Translations under genes and position numbers: made by a program
Origin: an archaeon
GTDB lineage: Archaea; Micrarchaeota; Micrarchaeia; Norongarragalinales; SBBD01
Assembly: GCA_005239845.1 (NCBI GenBank)
Contig: SBBD01000019.1
Span: 1 to 8,623 of the forward strand
Length of the DNA stretch: 8,623 nucleotides
Reading direction: 5' to 3'
Notes under the pieces: model-generated
What the model was told of the DNA's origin: nothing
Database searches by the model: none
Seen by the model: the letters and a program-made list of their open reading frames with translations, nothing else
Shown: positions 6,313 to 8,623 of the stretch, piece by piece
How positions within the stretch are numbered: the first letter of the stretch is position 1
Layout: each line of letters starts with the position of its first letter

Positions 6313-6993
6313 ATGTTCATCCTGGACCGGCTCCTGCACCTGTTCGCCCGCGTCTTCGTCGTGTCCAACCAACGGCGGTCCACGCTGTTCGTGTTGGTTT
6401 TCGGAGGGCTGGCGGCTGCCTACCTCCTGCGCGGAATTTGGCTGAACCAACCCTTCGAAATCCAGGTCATCGCCCTCTACAGCATCCTCATGCTTCCCCT
6501 CCTCCTCTACAAGGCGTTCCTCTACTTCCTCCTCACGCTTTTTGATGTCGTCGTCATGTTCTTCGCGGATTATTCCTGCCGCTATGAAATCGACTACGAG
6601 CGCGTGCGCTCCCGCGTCATCGCCATCCTGACGGAAAAGAACGTGCGCTACCAGTCTCTCGAAAACCTCGCCCTCGGAGGAGAACGGGGGCTCCTGCGCT
6701 TCTTGCGCAACCTCCTGCGCCTGAACTATCCCCTGATTTTCGTGTGCGCCGACCGCCCCTTCCTCGTCGTAAAGATTTTCCGGGTCTTCCGGCCTCCGAA
6801 GCTCGAGAATTTGAGGCGGCAGATCACGCCCTTGGAAACCATCCACGTGGCCGTCTTCCACGGCGAGGAACAAGAAGCGCGAGTGGTCGCGAAGCTCATC
6901 GTGAACTCACTCGAAATATTAAATAAGGAACAAGTACAGAACGCGCTGCAAGAGCGCCTTCCGGACGCCATTTCTGCCGCGAAAGAGGAGTAG
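6313..6993 (+). CDS. Membrane protein of unrecognised family, first of a paralogous pair
   Basis: 226 residues; I do not recognise the family. Seen: a membrane helix at about 24-40, then a long hydrophobic stretch at about 50-86, broken by K67 and D78, that may be one long helix or a hairpin of two. No signal cleavage site is evident. The remaining 140 residues are soluble and charged: YEIDYERVRSRVIAIL (91-106), LALGGER (119-125), a strand-like region LIFVCADRPFLVVKIF (141-156), and a helix EEQEARVVAKLIVNSLEIL (185-203). The C-terminus is a 16-residue extension absent from the next gene's product. The downstream gene encodes a paralogue with the same order of elements. Inference: membrane-anchored with a soluble domain, probably cytoplasmic by the many basic residues after the membrane part, and perhaps partnering its paralogue. 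The ATG at 6313 is the first in frame and fits a leaderless start. Confidence 0.88.
   Translation: MFILDRLLHLFARVFVVSNQRRSTLFVLVFGGLAAAYLLRGIWLNQPFEIQVIALYSILMLPLLLYKAFLYFLLTLFDVVVMFFADYSCRYEIDYERVRSRVIAILTEKNVRYQSLENLALGGERGLLRFLRNLLRLNYPLIFVCADRPFLVVKIFRVFRPPKLENLRRQITPLETIHVAVFHGEEQEARVVAKLIVNSLEILNKEQVQNALQERLPDAISAAKEE
6985..6990 (+). promoter_or_regulatory. Shine-Dalgarno site of the second membrane gene
   Basis: GAGGAG lies within the last codons of the first membrane gene, 7 bases before the ATG at 6998. It fixes that start and shows that the internal gene is translated by ribosome binding, in contrast to the leaderless first gene. Confidence 0.75.
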
Positions 6994-6997
6994 TGAC

Positions 6998-7621
6998 ATG
7001 GGTAGCTTAAGCTTAACGTTCAATACCATCGAAGTCCTGAGCTCCCGCGCGCTCACCATCCTCTTGTTCGTCTTCGGGGTGGCCATCGCCATCATCGTGT
7101 TCCCGCGGCTTTCCGTAGACGGCATCACGGGAAAGGACGCCACCAGCGAACTCCTCGTCATCTTCATGCCCTACCTCGTCGTCAAAGCGCTTACGCTGCT
7201 CCTCGCCGCTGCCTTCGACGGCATGGCCGCTTCCAGCCGCGAGTTTTCCAGGCAATACTCCTTGAACTTCGAAAAGGCGAAGGCCCGCATCTTCCGCATC
7301 CTCTACGAAAAACAGCTGCGGTCTTATTCTCCCGTGGACACGGCACTCGGCATCGAACGGTACCTTTTGCCTGTCGTGCAGCCGCTCCTGGCCGCGTTCA
7401 GCCCGTGGAAAGGCGTGCCCACCGTGCTCGTGACCAGAAACCCGTTCGTGGCCGTGCGGATACGGTACCGGAAGTTGGACGAGAAAGCGGCCCTGCAGAC
7501 GGGACAGCCCCACCTCGTCGACGTGCAGGTGGCGGCAGAGGAACCGCAAGCCCGCATCCTCGCGAAAATCATTTTGAGTTCCTTGGAAGCCCTCTCGAAG
7601 GAAGAGCAGGCCAACGCCTAA
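6998..7621 (+). CDS. Membrane protein of unrecognised family, second of a paralogous pair
   Basis: 207 residues. Seen: membrane helices at about 18-36 and 52-75, the second carrying K63 and D74. The soluble part begins at about 80, with YSLNFEKAKARIFRIL (87-102), ALGIER (116-121), VLVTRNPFVAVRI (143-155) and EEPQARILAKIILSSLEAL (181-199). From K63 onward it aligns without gaps for about 70 residues to the preceding protein from K67, with roughly one third identity by hand count, and the closing helix agrees at about 15 of 27 positions. It ends at NA, where its neighbour has 16 more residues. Only 4 bases separate the genes, so they are one operon. Inference: the pair arose by tandem duplication and diverged, probably to form a hetero-oligomer at the membrane. 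No known function can be assigned. Confidence 0.88.
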   Translation: MGSLSLTFNTIEVLSSRALTILLFVFGVAIAIIVFPRLSVDGITGKDATSELLVIFMPYLVVKALTLLLAAAFDGMAASSREFSRQYSLNFEKAKARIFRILYEKQLRSYSPVDTALGIERYLLPVVQPLLAAFSPWKGVPTVLVTRNPFVAVRIRYRKLDEKAALQTGQPHLVDVQVAAEEPQARILAKIILSSLEALSKEEQANA

Positions 7622-7669
7622 AATAATTCATAAGACAATAATGGTTTCTTCTGCCTTCAGTTGAAAGAA

Positions 7670-8623
7670 ATGAAAAATGCCTTTCTAATATGCTTCCTTC
7701 TTTTTTCGACGTCCGTTTTGGGCATCGACGACTTCACGCGGAAGGTGAACACCCATGCTGCCAACGCCATGAACCCCGCCATTTACGAAGACCTAATCGT
7801 GTGGGAAGACTACCGGAACGCAAAGGCAGATCCGTATCATGGTTCCGACATTTTTCTTTACAACTATTCCGGCAACTGGGAAATGCAAGTGACGCCACGG
7901 GAAAGACCGTACGATTTTGGTACGAGGGAACCCGCCATTCATGGAAACCTAGTTGCCTTCGTCCTACTCTCCAATATCGCTTTGTACGAAATAGATACGG
8001 GCAATAACAGGCTCCCAGTATGGTTTGATAGAAACTACAGTGTTCCCGCTGTTTGGGGAAACATATATACATTCACGAGTAGCAAAAGCATTTACTACTA
8101 TTATTCTAACACGAGTCTTAGCGGCAGTATGGATAGGCGGCCGCATGTGGCAAACAACCCGCGCATCTACAGGGACATCATCGTCTGGTGGGAGTTCGAT
8201 ATCGAGTATATCACCATAACCCCCCTGATCACAAATTACAATATCTATTACTATAATATCACGGCAGGCGGGGTAAAACGCTTGCCCATTTTTCCTGGCG
8301 CTAACAGCAGTACCATCCAAATATATAAGTATCCCGACATATTCGGCAACCTCATTGTGTGGGAGGATTACCGGAATGGCAACGCCGACATTTACTTGTA
8401 CGACTTGTCCACACGAACGGAAATTCGCCTCACCACGGAACCCCACGACCAAAGGAAGCCGCGAATCTATGAAAACCGCGTCGTATACGAGGACTACCGG
8501 AGCGGCAGCAGGCCCAACCTCTACCTCTACGACTTGAGTACTGGAACAGAAACCCAGCTCACCTACAACGCATTCTCCGAAGTAAACCCCGACCTTTGGG
8601 GCGACCTCGTCGTATGGCAAGAC
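7670..8623 (+). CDS. Secreted beta-propeller repeat protein, partial (C-terminus beyond window)
   Basis: 318 codons are open from ATG 7670 to the window end. Seen: a signal peptide (MKN, hydrophobic 4-17, likely cleavage after VLG at 18), then repeats opening P-x-I-[YWF]-x-x-x-[IV]-V-[WYF]. They start at about residues 36, 88, 126, 164, 222, 264 and 307, spaced 38-58. The best copies read WEDYRNGNADIYLYDLST (231-248) and YEDYRSGSRPNLYLYDLSTG (273-292), followed by T-E-x-x-L-T. Known: this motif marks TolB-like beta-propeller blades common in archaeal surface proteins, including the Methanosarcina surface type. Five N-x-S/T sites (N65, N122, N147, N196, N212) could be glycosylated. Early and middle blades are degenerate and Tyr-rich. 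It follows the membrane pair by 48 bases and may share its transcript or use a weak AT-rich box near 7620-7634. Inference: an extracellular binding or surface-layer-associated protein; ligand unknown. Confidence 0.85.
   Translation, partial: MKNAFLICFLLFSTSVLGIDDFTRKVNTHAANAMNPAIYEDLIVWEDYRNAKADPYHGSDIFLYNYSGNWEMQVTPRERPYDFGTREPAIHGNLVAFVLLSNIALYEIDTGNNRLPVWFDRNYSVPAVWGNIYTFTSSKSIYYYYSNTSLSGSMDRRPHVANNPRIYRDIIVWWEFDIEYITITPLITNYNIYYYNITAGGVKRLPIFPGANSSTIQIYKYPDIFGNLIVWEDYRNGNADIYLYDLSTRTEIRLTTEPHDQRKPRIYENRVVYEDYRSGSRPNLYLYDLSTGTETQLTYNAFSEVNPDLWGDLVVWQD

Noticed and set aside
6220..6873. Minus-strand open frame of 217 codons, very rich in Glu/Asp/Val
   Set aside because: Antisense to the first membrane gene. 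The plus strand shows membrane helices, paralogy with the next gene and proper start signals; the acidic composition is an artefact of reading the complement.
7622..7669. Terminator or separate promoter between the second membrane gene and the propeller gene
   Set aside because: No T-run or hairpin is visible, and the AT-rich bases near 7620-7634 are only a poor TATA match, so neither is called.
7964..8620. Minus-strand open frame of 218 codons
   Set aside because: Antisense to the propeller gene, which has a signal peptide and repeated blade motifs on the plus strand. The repeated V-V-[DE] pattern in the shadow merely mirrors the blades.

Overview
The window looks like a piece of an archaeal chromosome. 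The signs are promoter-like TATA boxes about 25 nt upstream of predicted starts, very short or absent leaders on first genes, Shine-Dalgarno motifs mainly on internal operon genes, a TFIIB-type zinc ribbon, and a secreted beta-propeller protein of a type familiar from archaeal surface proteins. Base composition is moderate to GC-rich and gene packing is tight. I cannot name the lineage. No gap between genes exceeds about 125 bases, and I see no tRNA, rRNA, CRISPR array, insertion sequence or integration site.

Layout on the minus strand, read right to left from 6187: carA and carB, overlapping by the four bases ATGA, encode the two subunits of glutamine-dependent carbamoyl-phosphate synthase, which feeds pyrimidine and arginine synthesis. 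An 80-base gap with its own TATA box follows. Next come an extended short-chain dehydrogenase (NDP-sugar epimerase/dehydratase type), a 94-residue stand-alone ATP-cone protein with a TTG start, and a protein with two zinc ribbons that runs off the left edge. The last three are closely spaced and could be one transcript.

Layout on the plus strand from 6313: two adjacent genes, 4 bases apart, encode membrane proteins of an unrecognised family. They are clear paralogues of each other, with membrane segments at the N-terminus and a soluble C-terminal domain ending in a conserved helix. A secreted beta-propeller protein follows and is cut by the right edge.

Functionally the left part is metabolism plus nucleotide-sensing or regulatory proteins, and the right part is cell envelope. 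The 125-base divergent region between carA and the membrane pair holds the promoters for both directions. The least explained parts are the membrane pair, the ATP-cone/zinc-ribbon pair, and a CarB whose C-terminal regulatory domain appears to have lost its usual ligand-binding residues.
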